Positions 22,903 to 34,958 of a DNA stretch of 64,000 bases are shown in pieces. The DNA comes from Opisthocomus hoazin. Taxonomy: Eukaryota; Chordata; Aves; Opisthocomiformes; Opisthocomidae. Both the position numbers and the translations under genes were made by a program. The stretch spans positions 26,575,320-26,639,319 of the forward strand of contig NC_134428.1 in NCBI RefSeq assembly GCF_030867145.1, given 5' to 3'. The notes under the pieces are model-generated. The model was given only the letters and a program-made list of their open reading frames with translations. It did not search any database and was not told the DNA's origin. How positions within the stretch are numbered: the first letter of the stretch is position 1; each line of letters starts with the position of its first letter.

Positions 22903-24022
22903 GTAAGATGTTACTAAATCTCTTGCTTTCTGGTGACTTGCTTATTATTTTCACTGCTTTTGAATCACAAAAACTAACTTACAGGTAGATGGCAAATCTT
23001 AATCAGTGTAGCATTTTGATCCGTTTCAAGCAAACCCGATAGGTGTCATGCAGTTGTAGTATATGCTGTTATTTGAGTATGATTCCTGATTTCGCAACCC
23101 TTACTGACAGTTAGAAATAGAACATAAATATTCAAACATGAGGTGAGATGCCTTTTATTGTGTAATCTTACATCTTTCTTGTATGACTGTGTGAAATATT
23201 TGGGTTTAGTCCTCTATAAGCAAAAGATTACTGGCTGTGAAACAAGCTTTAGAAGATGTAAAGTGAAGTTCTGTGGTGTTCAGATGTGTGGAATATGCTC
23301 TTGAAGAGTACATTATGCCCTGAGCCTCTTCCTCCCTGTCTGAAATTCATATCAATGTTACCTGTTCTTTACCTGGTTTAAACCATATAGTAATAAAACT
23401 GTATTGATAAGGTATTGAAGAAATCGATCAAAGAGAAGTACAGTCTAACAATATTAGCAGGAATTAATATAATGTACAATTTCCATGTGCATTGTTAAAC
23501 ACAGTGTGTGTGGAGAACAGGTAAGGCCTTGAGCATGTGAGTGGGAGCAGTCCGTAGTATGTATCTTTAAGCTTTTGTTTCAGGGTCTAAGATCTCAAAT
23601 GACAGGAAGAAAAATTTTCGACACACTAACAGCTGCAGAGCTTTTCAGTAGGACTGTTTGAATTCCTCTTTTGTGTTCCAGCCTGAGGTGGGGCCTGAGC
23701 TATGGTGGTCTATCAGTCTGCTATGGAATGGCATTTGTGCTCTTTTTTTTTCTTCTTTGTTACCTGCCTGTCATTCTGTATGTGAAATGGCATTAGTTTT
23801 CTGTGGGGTTTTTTTTTTAGGATGGTTTTTCAGAATGAGCTAAACTTTGAACTACATGTGCCTGAAGGAAGCCAGAATCGTTAGGTTGGTAAATTAACTT
23901 TTTCTAGGGCAAAATAAATCATTTTGTATAGCTGTAGAGAAGATAATCTTTGGAACTGGTTGGTGGTTTTGGTCTGGAATCTTTGGTTACATTCCCTTTC
24001 CAAAAAAATGTTCTCATACTAG

Positions 24023-24114
24023 GTGTACTTGAAGAGGCTGAATTCTACAATATCACATCACTAATAAAACTGGTAAAGGACAAAATAAGAGAAAGAGACA
24101 GCAAAATCTCACAG
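24023..24114 (+). CDS. KCTD5: KCTD5 exon 3: end of BTB
   Basis: 92 nt encoding VLEEAEFYNITSLIKLVKDK, then IRERDSKISQ after the split Gly. EEAEFYN is the last conserved motif of the T1 domain, and the charged helix leads to the C-terminal domain. The acceptor is catactag and the donor CAG|gtgagg, phase 0. Confidence 0.97.
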
Positions 24115-25140
24115 GTGAGGCTGTTTTCTAGTGTGTTTTTGATTATTTATTGTATAGCAAGTAGTGGGTGGGTTCCATTTTTTCTCTTTAATTGCTCATT
24201 TCCCCAGTAAGGTACTGAATGGCTGCCTCCAGCTCTGGCTGAGCTGGAACCATTAGTGTGAAAAGATTAATACTCTTAACTGCCAGTACCTGCCAGTCTG
24301 CTTACAAAGGGCACGGGCGTATGGCTCCAGTTCTTGTTCAAAACCTGAAAATGTTCTCAAAAAATTGTTCAAAAATGTCTGGTAATAGCAGAATTTGTCA
24401 TAATATCGTTTCTATAGTTATTTTAGGAAACAGCTCTGGTAGAATATATTTTTCTCATATACATGTAAATACTCTGAATATGATGAGATTGCTTAGCTAC
24501 ATCATAACTGCTGTTTATACAGTATGTTTATACAGCATACATATAGATGCTGTTTATCTCCTGTCCTATGCTTTTGTAATTAAGTTAGTTTCTAAGAAAC
24601 TTACAAGTTAGGTAGACCTTCCCTGATAACTGAGTCTTCATGCAGCTATTACAAACTCATGTTGCCAAATTTCTCTTGGAGCCGGGTTGTCGGACAGCAG
24701 AGTTGTTCTAATAGCGTTTTCTAAAGGATTTCAACTGAAATGATCCTAGTTGTTAATTGCTCTGGATGGGAAACTTTGACAGAGAAATAAAGACATTTAT
24801 TCATATGATCAGACATTCCTTGAAGTTAGGTATGCCTCTGCAAAACATCAGCCTCGATTTTTGAATGATGTGGTTTGCTACCACATGGAATGATAGGTAA
24901 GTCTTAAGATTATTTTGTTATAACTGTTAAGTAGCACTTTAGTCCCCGAAATATTCATGAAGCATTGAGTCTTCTGCAAGATGATTCTGAACAGATGAGG
25001 TTTCTTTTTTTTTTTTTAATAAAGGCAAGGTGTTCAAGGTGATGTTGCTTACCATGCCTAAAGAAAAAGGGCAACTTTAGACAAATAACAAACATAGTGA
25101 ATTCCATGCTGTACTGAGCATCTTACATTTCTTCTTGAAG

Positions 25141-25236
25141 GTGCCAGTCAAACATGTGTACAGGGTGCTGCAGTGCCAGGAAGAGGAACTCACTCAAATG
25201 GTTTCCACTATGTCCGATGGCTGGAAATTTGAACAG
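25141..25236 (+). CDS. KCTD5: KCTD5 exon 4: C-terminal domain, first part
   Basis: 32 codons: [20 protein letters not shown], then [12 protein letters not shown]. It is identical to mammalian KCTD5 as I know it and begins the C-terminal domain used for substrate recognition. The acceptor is cttcttgaag, the donor CAG|gtaaca. Phase 0 at both ends lets it join either copy of exon 5. Confidence 0.97.
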
Positions 25237-28200
25237 GTAACAAAAACATACGGGATGTAATTACAAAGTTTTCTGAAAATTCAGTTATGTGAAAGAGGAG
25301 TATAAAGTCAAATCTATGCATATTTTGAAGTGCTGTCATTTTCAGAAATTGGATAGCTAAAGATGCACCATTAAGTTAAAATTTGGCATTTATATTCTTA
25401 TTTGTCAGAGAACAAAAAAACTGTAGCTTTCCAGGAGGTAAATTGTGCTGACTTTTCGTTAAAACGTCTACATTGTGTTTGAAATCTAATTCTTTGGTGA
25501 CTACACACGAGCATTTGAAAGTTGAATAAACCAAAATTAACTAATACAAGTTTATACTTGTCCTAATGGTAGGACAGATATAAAGAGCTCTGGGTAAAAG
25601 AGATAAGCTTGGGAAATAAATGTTTGTCAGGCCCAAACAATGGTTCTTCAGATAAAGGACTGATATATATAGGAGGGTGAACTTAACCAGTGTGGATGTG
25701 AAGCTGGATAGGTGTGAGCTATGTGAAGGTTTTCATTCTTTGCACTGCATAAAAATACCGTTGTATGTACTTTCAAGAATACTTTGTGAAATTGCTGTAT
25801 CTTTCTGTTATCATTGCTAATCTCTGTAAATAAGAAACTAACTACATGGCCACTTGATCCTTCACATTGCTAACCTACCAGAATATTTAAACTGCATTGA
25901 AGCAAGGAATCTGTTAACTCTGGAGTGAGACACAAGTGCTCAGCCACCAGTGTCTTTTTCAGTGCCTGGTGCCAATTGTAGGAGAGATTGGAGTAAGCAC
26001 AAGCCTCTTACCCTGTGCAGTCTCACTCTAATAAAGCAACATTTTTAAAAAGTACAGCACACAAAGGTAAAAGAGAACATTTTGTTTGTATTTAATGAAA
26101 TGTGTAAGGTGCTGATGTCATGGCGACAGCCATGATCAAATAAACTGAACCAGCACAGAGAAAGCTGCTTATGCTTCAGTTCTCTGGCTGAGGTATTACC
26201 AGGTGTCTGGCATGCCAGAAGCTGAATGTTGTTGAAGTCCCTGAAAAAAGCTCTCACTTAATGCACACAACTGTTTTTTGACCAGTGCATTGACAAAGGT
26301 TTTTTTACATTCTTCTTTGTCATGGGAAACTAGCTTTCATTACAAACAGAGATTCTTTACTTTTTAACAGATTAAATGGTACTATGGCTTTTACTTGTCC
26401 TAAAGCCTTTGGGGATATTGTATTTGGGAGTAATACTGCTTTGACAGTGCAACTGCTGAAAGAACTGATATAATCTCTTGTAGAATTTAGGATCTGTTTT
26501 AGAACTGGAAAATTCCAGAGGTTTTTTTGAATGTTTTGTCCTTGTTCCATCCAGCTTTCTCCCTACTTCCTCCCACCATCATGTTGCTCTCTCTTGGACG
26601 TGTAGTTTGAGGTAGATAAACACAACAGCTGTATGGTCTCATAATACTCAGCTTCTCATTACCTCGGACTAGGCCATTCTCTCCTTTGGTTGTATTGCAG
26701 ACCTGTTGTTAGCAGACATCATTCACTTGAAACATGATTAGAATATTCTGTATAAGTTAAACAGTTTTATTGTTAAGATTTGAGAACACTCTAGCATTTC
26801 TGTAATGTTGTATCTTTTTTAAACTTGTGCTGCTCAGCAGCGTGCTTCTTTCAGAAGCAGTCTTTGGGGTGGTACCTGCCACACTTTGTACACGTTATCA
26901 CTGGTGGGATAGAAATCATCAGCTTTTTCAGAGGAGTAATAGTCCTATGGCTTGAGAGTCCTTGTGTTCTGTGCCCCATATAACATATTAAAGTGGTTGG
27001 TTTTGATCAAAAATATTCCTCTCCCCTTAACATTTCAAAATTTTCTTGTAAAAACTGGATGTGGTGATTAAATAGGAGTGGAAGGTGTTAAACTTCTGAT
27101 GTACTTAAGCAGATGTATTGATGCGCTTTTCCAAGGAATATGAGTGAAAGCACTGCTCGAATACTACAATTATGTATCAGTCCCAGTCCAAAACCTACTG
27201 CCAATAGTTGTGCTGTCCCACTTTTGTGATTTCAGTGGGTTATTTTGTAGATGGTTTTTAGCTTCAGTTGTTACCCTTTTCAGGCAATCAGAAAAAGCAA
27301 TACTTTTGCAATACTGCATCATGAGAAACTTTGGGCTATACAAAATTCATACATACAAAGGCTTTAGACAGCAGTGGTGTGTCAGTCATGTAAATTTTAA
27401 TGATTAATGTAACCTGAGTTTGTCACCATAATGCTGTCTTAAATATGTTCACCGTATGAGGAAGATGGTATTTAGCTGCTGCCTTCAAAATTATTCACAT
27501 AATAGCAGAATAAAAATAAATTTGCTGTTCACAAGCCTGCTCATCAGTAGTAATCTCCAGTTTACTCGGAATAGGCGGTTGTTGTCTGGTTCTTCAAACT
27601 TAATTTAAAGGTCTAATCTCTCTCAAGTGCACTGACAGGCTATACTTTAATATAAATGGGCCATGTGTTATTAAGATAAAGTATTTTTTGTAATAGTAAG
27701 CTGAGAAATTTAGCTGAGATTGTTCTGAACCTCTGAATTATTAGATGTTTGGCAAGTGTGAACAGAGTTGTTGGTACGGATTTTTATGGGAACAAGACAG
27801 ACAGTTTTTCCCACTCCAGTTATTTTCTTGGATCCTTTGTAAATTACCTCTTTTAAAAACAATTTAGAGCACTCAACTTTTTTTCCTCTGGTTGACTTCA
27901 TATGTTTCCTTAGCAGTATTTTGTTTATCAATACCTGGAACAAGATGAAGCTGTTTCATACCAAGGCTTGATGTATTGTTTTAAGTAACACCTTCCAGTC
28001 TTATATCCACATTACCTTCTGTACTTGGCAAGTATGACAGGAAAATAATGCTCACTTTCATATTGCACCAAACTTTGTTTATGTTTTTTAGAGTAGTTGG
28101 CTACACCAGAGTGATATGGGGAGTTTTCTGACTTACTGTCAGTAACTCCTAACTTCCCTTGAAATCACAAATGGCTTTGCAACTGCCTCCATGAATTTTA

Positions 28201-31200
28201 AGTGTGTTGAAATGAAAGCTGTAGCTTGATAGCAGCCTGTTCTAGTGACGAGTAAATGTTACCTGAACATTTGAGCTCATCTGTTATTTGTATGATTTGG
28301 ATAACGGTATGTGCTTCAGCTTCACAAAGGTTTCTTTTTGTTTTTTGCTTTGATTGATTATTTCAGCTTGTCAGTATAGGTTCCCAGTACAGCTGTGGCC
28401 GGGCCCAGCAGTCAGAGTATCTGCTGATAGTGTCACGGGAGGTGAAAGGGGAAGAGAGATGCTTCCAGAAATGCTGCAGTGAGGTGTGTCACACCATTCT
28501 TTTTGCCCTCACACTGATATGCTTGGCCTCCTTGCGTTTCTGCTGCTTTCAAATCATTCCACTTTATTCCTGGATGTACAGCATATAGTAATTTGTGTGT
28601 CTTTGTGACTGGCTTTTATTTATATTCACGGTATTTCATTATACATTGTGAATGTTCATATTGTAAAAATAATGAAACAATCAGACAAACCCCCCGAGTT
28701 ATTTAGTTAACGGTTTTTCTTAAGAGTTCTTACTTTCTGAATAAGTAACTTCTCCTTAAATCTTCCTCCAAAGTTAACAGCCTTTGAACCATGCTTGTTA
28801 AGTAAAAGTGGTACAATTTAAACATTAGGAGCCCTGTAAATAAAGCTTTGAGTTCACTGGTAGAGAACTGGGTAGTTCACTAACACAGACATTTCTGTGT
28901 CAGTCATTGTCCCACTTTGAGTGGATTTCATCCGCCTAATAGCCAGCTAAGTTCTGTGTTCGAAGCCTTTATTTCTGGTAACTCAGAACTTAAATGCTTT
29001 TTTAGGTGGATGAAATGTATTCCAGCTGGAACAATGAATAACAGAATTTTTCAGGAATAAACTATGGAGGAGTGAGGGGAGAGTGAAACCAGCAGTTTTA
29101 AATCTTGTCTCACATGAAAAGAACATCCTGGGACTGGATTTTTTTGCTTTATTTTTTTGTTGTTCTGGTTTTCTCCCCCCTTGGGAAATTTTCTTGAAAC
29201 CCAATGAAGAATCATAGCTTCACTCATTGGCTTTTTAGGCTGTCTCATCCTTCCTGAGCCCCTCACCCTCAGGTCACGGCTTTTTTTAACTTCTGCGTTA
29301 CTTCCCAGTGCTCAAGAGTTTGGGAAGGATTTTTTGCTAACCAGTAACATTGGAGGCAGTTTCCAGTTCTTTACATAGATGTGCTCCATTTTGAATCAAT
29401 AAAATACTCAGGGTATTTGTTCTTTTCCTTGGTCTATATATGGTTATTCAGTCTGAAAGATCAGTATAACATCATGAAGATAACATGACAGTAAAGTGAC
29501 TTGATGTGAGCAGAACCTTGCCTGTGAGTTTACATGGACACTTAGCCATGCAATTCTAGATTTAAAACCTGGACTATTGCCTAGCTATGTTCCAGAATCT
29601 GCTTTCAGTGTACCAGGCACTATCTGTTTCTTGTGGCTGTGTAGGTAACATTTGGAATGTAGAATTAATGCACTGGGTTTGCAGACTTTCTGGAACAGAG
29701 TAGGAGACATGGCCTGTTGTTAAGGCTGTGTAGCGTACAGGCAGCATGATGTTATTCATGTGTCCATATCCTAGATAGCTCAAAGTAAAATTCAACATAA
29801 TAAAATGGGAGATGAGGGAGGGCAGTGAAGAAATGAAGGCAGGTATAAAATTAAAAAAGAACCCAAAACAACAAAACAAACTGGAAGGGAATGTATTTTC
29901 CTTCCTCCTAGATTTGAAGTCTGATAATTGCATTAAGAGACCTGAAATGAATACGCTTGTGGTCCTAGTGTCGGTCATCAGTGCTTAGTTTAACAGCTGA
30001 TGTGTACGAATCTTTATAGCCTTTTGCAAATCCTTTGAGAAGGCAGTAGAATGAACACATTTTAACTCTAAAAGGCATAGAGGCCCTTCTTATGTTCATG
30101 CAACTTAATTATCCAGTAGACTGGATAATCTGAAATCCTTTTACTAGGCATTGCAACATGTGTTTTGCAGACCTCAGATGACTCTGATTTGTTGTGGGTT
30201 CCTTTTTTTGCAGGGAGTGAGTGGGGTGGGGGGATGGGAACAGATGGACACGGAGTGGGGAGTTTGACAATTCCTTCCAGTTTATCATCATCCTTTTTAA
30301 AGTGTTGCTAATAACACTGGGAACAATGGGGTGACTTTTGGAATACAAGTACTAAAATATTGCTTTATTTCTGATCGTACTTTCTGACACAACAGTTCAG
30401 TTCTGATCCACAATCATTTTCCATTGTTCCTTTTTCTGCCATCACCCTTACTGCTGCTGGTGCATCTCAAAAAGCTGTGATGAAGTTTCTAGCATGCCAT
30501 TGATACTATGCAAATAATACATTCTTAGTTGCACGTGTATGGAACTGCTTACAAGAGTATCATGTGTTGGAGTTTTGAAGAACTTGTGTTTAATGTGCAA
30601 AAGTGACTTTATCTTGAAATGCACCAGCTGATTAATAATAGTAAAAAGTCATCCATATGTTTTGCAGTCAGCTAAATCAATAGTCTATCCAACTAGCTGA
30701 TGAGCAGTCAGTCTGCCACGTCTCCTAAAAAGACTTACATGCAAAAGTCAACTTGGTTGGTGTATGAAGCATTAGTGAGGGATGCAAGCAGCTGTCAAGT
30801 GAGGACCTATCAACCTGGTTGAACCAGGATTAATGATTTGGCTGATGTTTGGATCTTGTATCGTATCTGCTGTCAGAGAGGTAATTTGTTTCTTTTGAGT
30901 GTCAGTGCGTAAAGGTGTATTTTTCCTTCTGGTAGTTGTTATCATAGCTTATCTGGTATCCAGTTCTTGCTATTTTGCAAGACGAAGAGTTGACTGTATA
31001 CGGAATCAAATCATACCCTTGAATTTAATTCTTCAAAGTTCTCTTCAGAGATGAATTATGTGTGGCTTTGTTTAAACATGTATTCAACTTTTTGAATGTT
31101 TTCTAGCCTTTAAGCGGGTTAAAAATACTGTTTAAAATAATCCTACATTTTACTTCAGTAATTAAAGCGATTACTGTATTTGTATTGTATGGTTTGTAAT

Positions 31201-33337
31201 TGCTTTGTAATGTATAGGAGAAACTTTATACCACTTCAACAGGCTTAAAGCCAACTTAACTGCTTTTTTTCTCTGAAAATTTGTGCATGGTATCTTTGGC
31301 TGGTAGGGAAGAGAATCAACAAATCAACTCTATAATAATGAAGTAAGTCTCGGTTGATTTTCCAGCTTATCAGTGGACTTTCTTAGTCCATTTTGTGCAA
31401 CTAAGCAATTGATTACTTCATGAGGTTTGTGACTATTACACAAAGATGATACGGTGGAGACTGCAGAGTATCCATTGTGAAAGACTGGCTGACTTAATGT
31501 CTCAAGATAAATGGTGCCTTTGTATGCCAATGAAGATGTATTGGTACTTCTAAAAAAACTGGGGTTTGTAACTGCATTATGTGGTTTTGGTGGGAAAAAA
31601 AGTCTCTATCACATTCATTTTTGATCAGCCTGTGTTCATTACTGACTATGTATGTATTTTGCAGAACTAGAGTGGTGTTAGGAGTGGAGGAGGGAGAGAA
31701 AGGTTTCTGGTGATTCCATCCAGACAGTGTAGTTAAAGTAGGGTAGTTTGAGTGTACTAAATTTTCGTTGTCGGTACTGTTCATTGGAGGTTGAGCCCTG
31801 TATGCTGTAATACAGTCAGGGTCCAAAAACTTTGACATTGTCTAGGCCTGGCATCAAGTTGGTTCATTGTGCAGACATACTACCCACTGCTCTTTATAGA
31901 CATTGGGTCTGTGTGTCTATAGAGGTGCTTGCTTGGCTGTTTTACCACAGTGCTGGAACATCTGAGCATCTCTCTTCTCCCTCTCCTTAAAAGTACAATG
32001 AGGCTTTATTTTCTCCTGATAGTGCTATATGGAAGCTGCTTTTAACCTTGGTCTACCTTCCACTTTTGTTGGGGGAATAATCTTATCCCTTAAGTACAGA
32101 TTCTGGACCAAGATTTCATCTTGGCTGCATCTTCCCTTCTTTTAACAAGGCTTTCACTCTCTTTGGTGCTCTACTAGACTAACAGCATTACACAGTTTGG
32201 TTTTAGACAGATAACTACAGTGTTTCAGGTGCTGTTGCCCTAAAAACAAGTCAAGCTTTTTCTATGGGACTGTTACCAGGGCGCTTTAATGATATCATAG
32301 AGACCGACGGGTAGGACTGCCTTATCACGTCTGTGGTGATTTGGTAGGCAAATTGAATATAATTTTGGTAATGACATTTAGATACAGTGTATCTGTGCAA
32401 CAGGTTGATTTTTAGGACTTTGATCTGTGTCAGTAGTAATAGCACCATACATTATCTTGTCGTGGTTTTGAAATAAACCTTTAAAATAAATGAACCAGCT
32501 ACATCTGAATTGTTTCTGGCTTAGGAAAGGCAGGCTGTGTAAAGCTTCTAGCATTAGGTAAGTGTACTGTGTGTAAGGTAAGACAAGTTACATGAAATTT
32601 CTGCCATTTGATGAATGTGCTGCATACAAGGTAGTACTGATGTTGAGTGTATCCTTCTTTCTCAGCAAATTGCCATTTATCCTTCAGTATTGAGACTTGC
32701 AGAAGCTTGTAAATACGTCACATTGTTATACACAGCTTCCGCTTGTAGCACTTCCTGAATTAACTTCTTTGTAGCAGTACATATAAATTTCAGATGTTAT
32801 TCTTGGTGTCCCACCATGCTGTGTCTTGCTGTTTTCCAGTCAAATGCAAATTTTGTGTTTGTCCACTCAAAATATGTTTTAATAGAAGTACCATTATTCT
32901 GTAAGTAAAGTGGTGGGTACCCCTTCAGGTTAAAGTGCTTCCTCCATGCAGCCATTTACACATTAGATCATGCCACATTAACATACCACAGACAAACTTT
33001 TTAAATATTAACTTTGGAGGATGGGAAGGTTTTCAGTAAATAACAGAAACAGGGAACAGGCTACTTGTCCACCAGCCTACCTCTGTATCCTTTTCTTTCA
33101 CAGTAAAGTCATAACCATAAATCATTAATTCTGTAAATGTTTAAAAAGAAAAGCTATGTTTATCTTATCATCAGAGTGTCAGTGTATTTGTCAACATCAA
33201 AATGTATTTGCATTGAAGTTGAGAATCATGCTTCAGGCACAACGAATGGTCTGAAGAGTGAGAAGTATTTGCACTAATGATCTGAATTTATGGAATTTGT
33301 TTTATGTAGAATAGCAATTGACTTTTTTTTTTTCCAG
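25237..33337 (+). other. KCTD5: KCTD5 region between canonical exons 4 and 5
   Basis: Canonically one 8.1-kb intron, here divided by the candidate exon 5a (28367-28483) into 3.1 and 4.9 kb. Apart from that exon I see only AT-rich sequence, a G-rich stretch near 30213-30238, and no recognisable transposon. The minus-strand ORFs here look like chance. Confidence 0.65.
28367..28483 (+). CDS. KCTD5: Candidate alternative KCTD5 exon 5 (duplicated copy, '5a')
   Basis: 117 nt, 39 codons, open in the KCTD5 frame. It begins LVSIGSQYSCGRAQQSEYLL and continues IVSREVKGEERCFQKCCSE. Against the canonical exon 5 (33338) it has 14 identities in the first 26 residues: LVSIGS, Y8, G11, Q15, E17, L19, V22, S23 and E25. 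Several further changes are conservative (F/Y, V/I, K/R). The acceptor has a fair pyrimidine tract (gattatttcag); the donor is GAG|gtgtgt. Both ends are phase 0, as in the canonical copy. The exon is visibly GC-richer than the intron around it, as expected for constrained coding sequence. The second half diverges and is Cys-rich, replacing EPSEKAK. It could be spliced instead of exon 5. Transcript support is unknown. Confidence 0.68.
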
Positions 33338-33463
33338 CTGGTCAGTATTGGTTCTTCCTATAACTATGGCAATGAAGATCAGGCTGAATTTCTGTGTGTT
33401 GTCTCAAAGGAATTGCATAACACTCCCTATGGCACAACCAGTGAACCCAGTGAAAAAGCAAAG
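33338..33463 (+). CDS. KCTD5: KCTD5 exon 5 (canonical)
   Basis: 42 codons, beginning [20 protein letters not shown], then [22 protein letters not shown]. This matches mammalian KCTD5 almost residue for residue. It forms the core of the C-terminal domain. The acceptor is tttttttttccag and the donor AAG|gtaagt, a consensus donor, phase 0 at both ends. It is the stronger of the two exon-5 copies by splice signals and conservation. Confidence 0.97.
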
Positions 33464-33569
33464 GTAAGTTACTAGACATTGGACTGAAGAAATGGTGTCA
33501 GATTGGATGAGCTTCATTGTCGTTCTAGGCCTACCACTATTCTGGACCATTATTTAATTGCCTTACCCG

Positions 33570-33587
33570 CCCCCCCCCCCCCCCCCC
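33570..33587. repeat. 18-nt poly-C tract
   Basis: An uninterrupted run of 18 C, flanked by ccg and gcccc, lies about 107 bases after the donor of KCTD5 exon 5. The opposite strand is G-only and could form a quadruplex. Such runs are often miscounted. Confidence 0.9.
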
Positions 33588-34558
33588 GCCCCTTGGCTTG
33601 TAATAGTTACCTGTCCATCGTATGAGAGACTGTAAATGGTATAGTCAGCATGCATTTGTTATACCAAATGGATTCTTTAAATGCAATGCTCTGTACTGTT
33701 CCTGATACTTGTCCTGGTTTTTCGAGTATTGGCAGATACTTGCTGTTTGCAGTTGAGAATCTAGGATTTCTTTCTTACACATCTGAATGCTTCCTTGTTC
33801 TGCCACTGGTTCAGTTGAAAACTGTTTTTCTTCCTTGAGTTCAGTCGAAGAAATCTTACTGTCAAGAATGAAGATTGTAATATGCTGTCTCTGACAAACA
33901 GTCATGTGCAATATGTTATAAAGTTAAGGTATTTGTTAGCTTAATATTTTCATGTTTCTACCTAGTTCTCTTTACTTTCTGTAACCAGCTTTACAAAAAG
34001 ATTGTAACGGGCACAATGTCTTAGCATTTTACTCAGTTGCCTTGCAGAGTTTGTACAAGGGAAAATGTAAAAAACACAACTGAATAGTAACAAGGCAGAC
34101 CAGTTATGTATGTAACTATTCTTCTCTTCTATGCGTATTGAACAGTTTTTATCATTGTGTTGTTGCTTTGTATGAAGAGATGACTGCAGATAAACTGGAT
34201 ACTTCTGTAGTTGGCTTAAAAGCTTTTCATTTAGCATATGTAGATGGGAAACAATTGGTAAAACATCAAAGGTTGCTTTTTCAAGAATCACCTTCAAAGA
34301 AATTAATTTTGAAATAATACTAAGAATTGATCTGAGTCTTGGCACTGAGGCCTCAAATAGAGCCTTCACTACTTTCTGTGTCTTGTAACTAGGTTATGCA
34401 GCTACACATATGGAGACATTATTGTAGATTGCACTCTCAAAATACTCCAAGCTCTATGTTGGATTCTTAGTGAAATGATTTATTTATGCTCTTTTGTCAC
34501 TGTTGAGATAAAAATTCCAAGGAGTTGTAAGGGATTAATGTAGTCAAGGGTAAATAGT

Positions 34559-34958
34559 TGTTATAGTTTGGCTGTGGCCGACAACAAAAGGGCCACACGG
34601 CTGCTCTGCTGCCCCTCCCCCCGCTGGGGTGCGGAGGAGAATGGAAAGAAAAACAGGCAAAAACTGGTGGGTCAGGATAAGGGCAGTTTAGCGGAACAGT
34701 AACAACAACGATACAGATAAGGAGAATACACAACACAAAATAGCAGAACGCAGAGAGCAACTCTCTCCCCCCATAGCTGTGCGCTCCCGAGCCGTGACTG
34801 CCTTCACGCTGCCCAGCTCCTCCCAACCAGAACCCAGCATGAGGGCACATGGTATGGAGTACCCTGCTCTGTTTGGCCGGGTTGGGTCAGCCCACCTGGC
34901 TGTGTTCCCTCCTGGCTTCTGATGAAAAGTTAACCCTGTCCTGGCTGAACCCAGGACA
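34559..34958 (+). mobile_element. Solo LTR, avian ERVL-like
   Basis: The 400-bp element starts TG and ends CA. Nearly matching 5-bp flanks, atagt at 34554-34558 and acagt at 34959-34963, look like a slightly decayed target-site duplication; 5 bp is the size seen for ERVL and some other ERV groups. The inside (accagaacccagcatg, ggtatggagtaccctgctct, gttaaccctgtcctggctga) resembles LTRs I associate with ERVL-type elements of neoavian birds, here shortened. No internal retroviral sequence flanks it, so it is a solo LTR. It lies sense in a KCTD5 intron. Family assignment is from memory. Confidence 0.7.
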
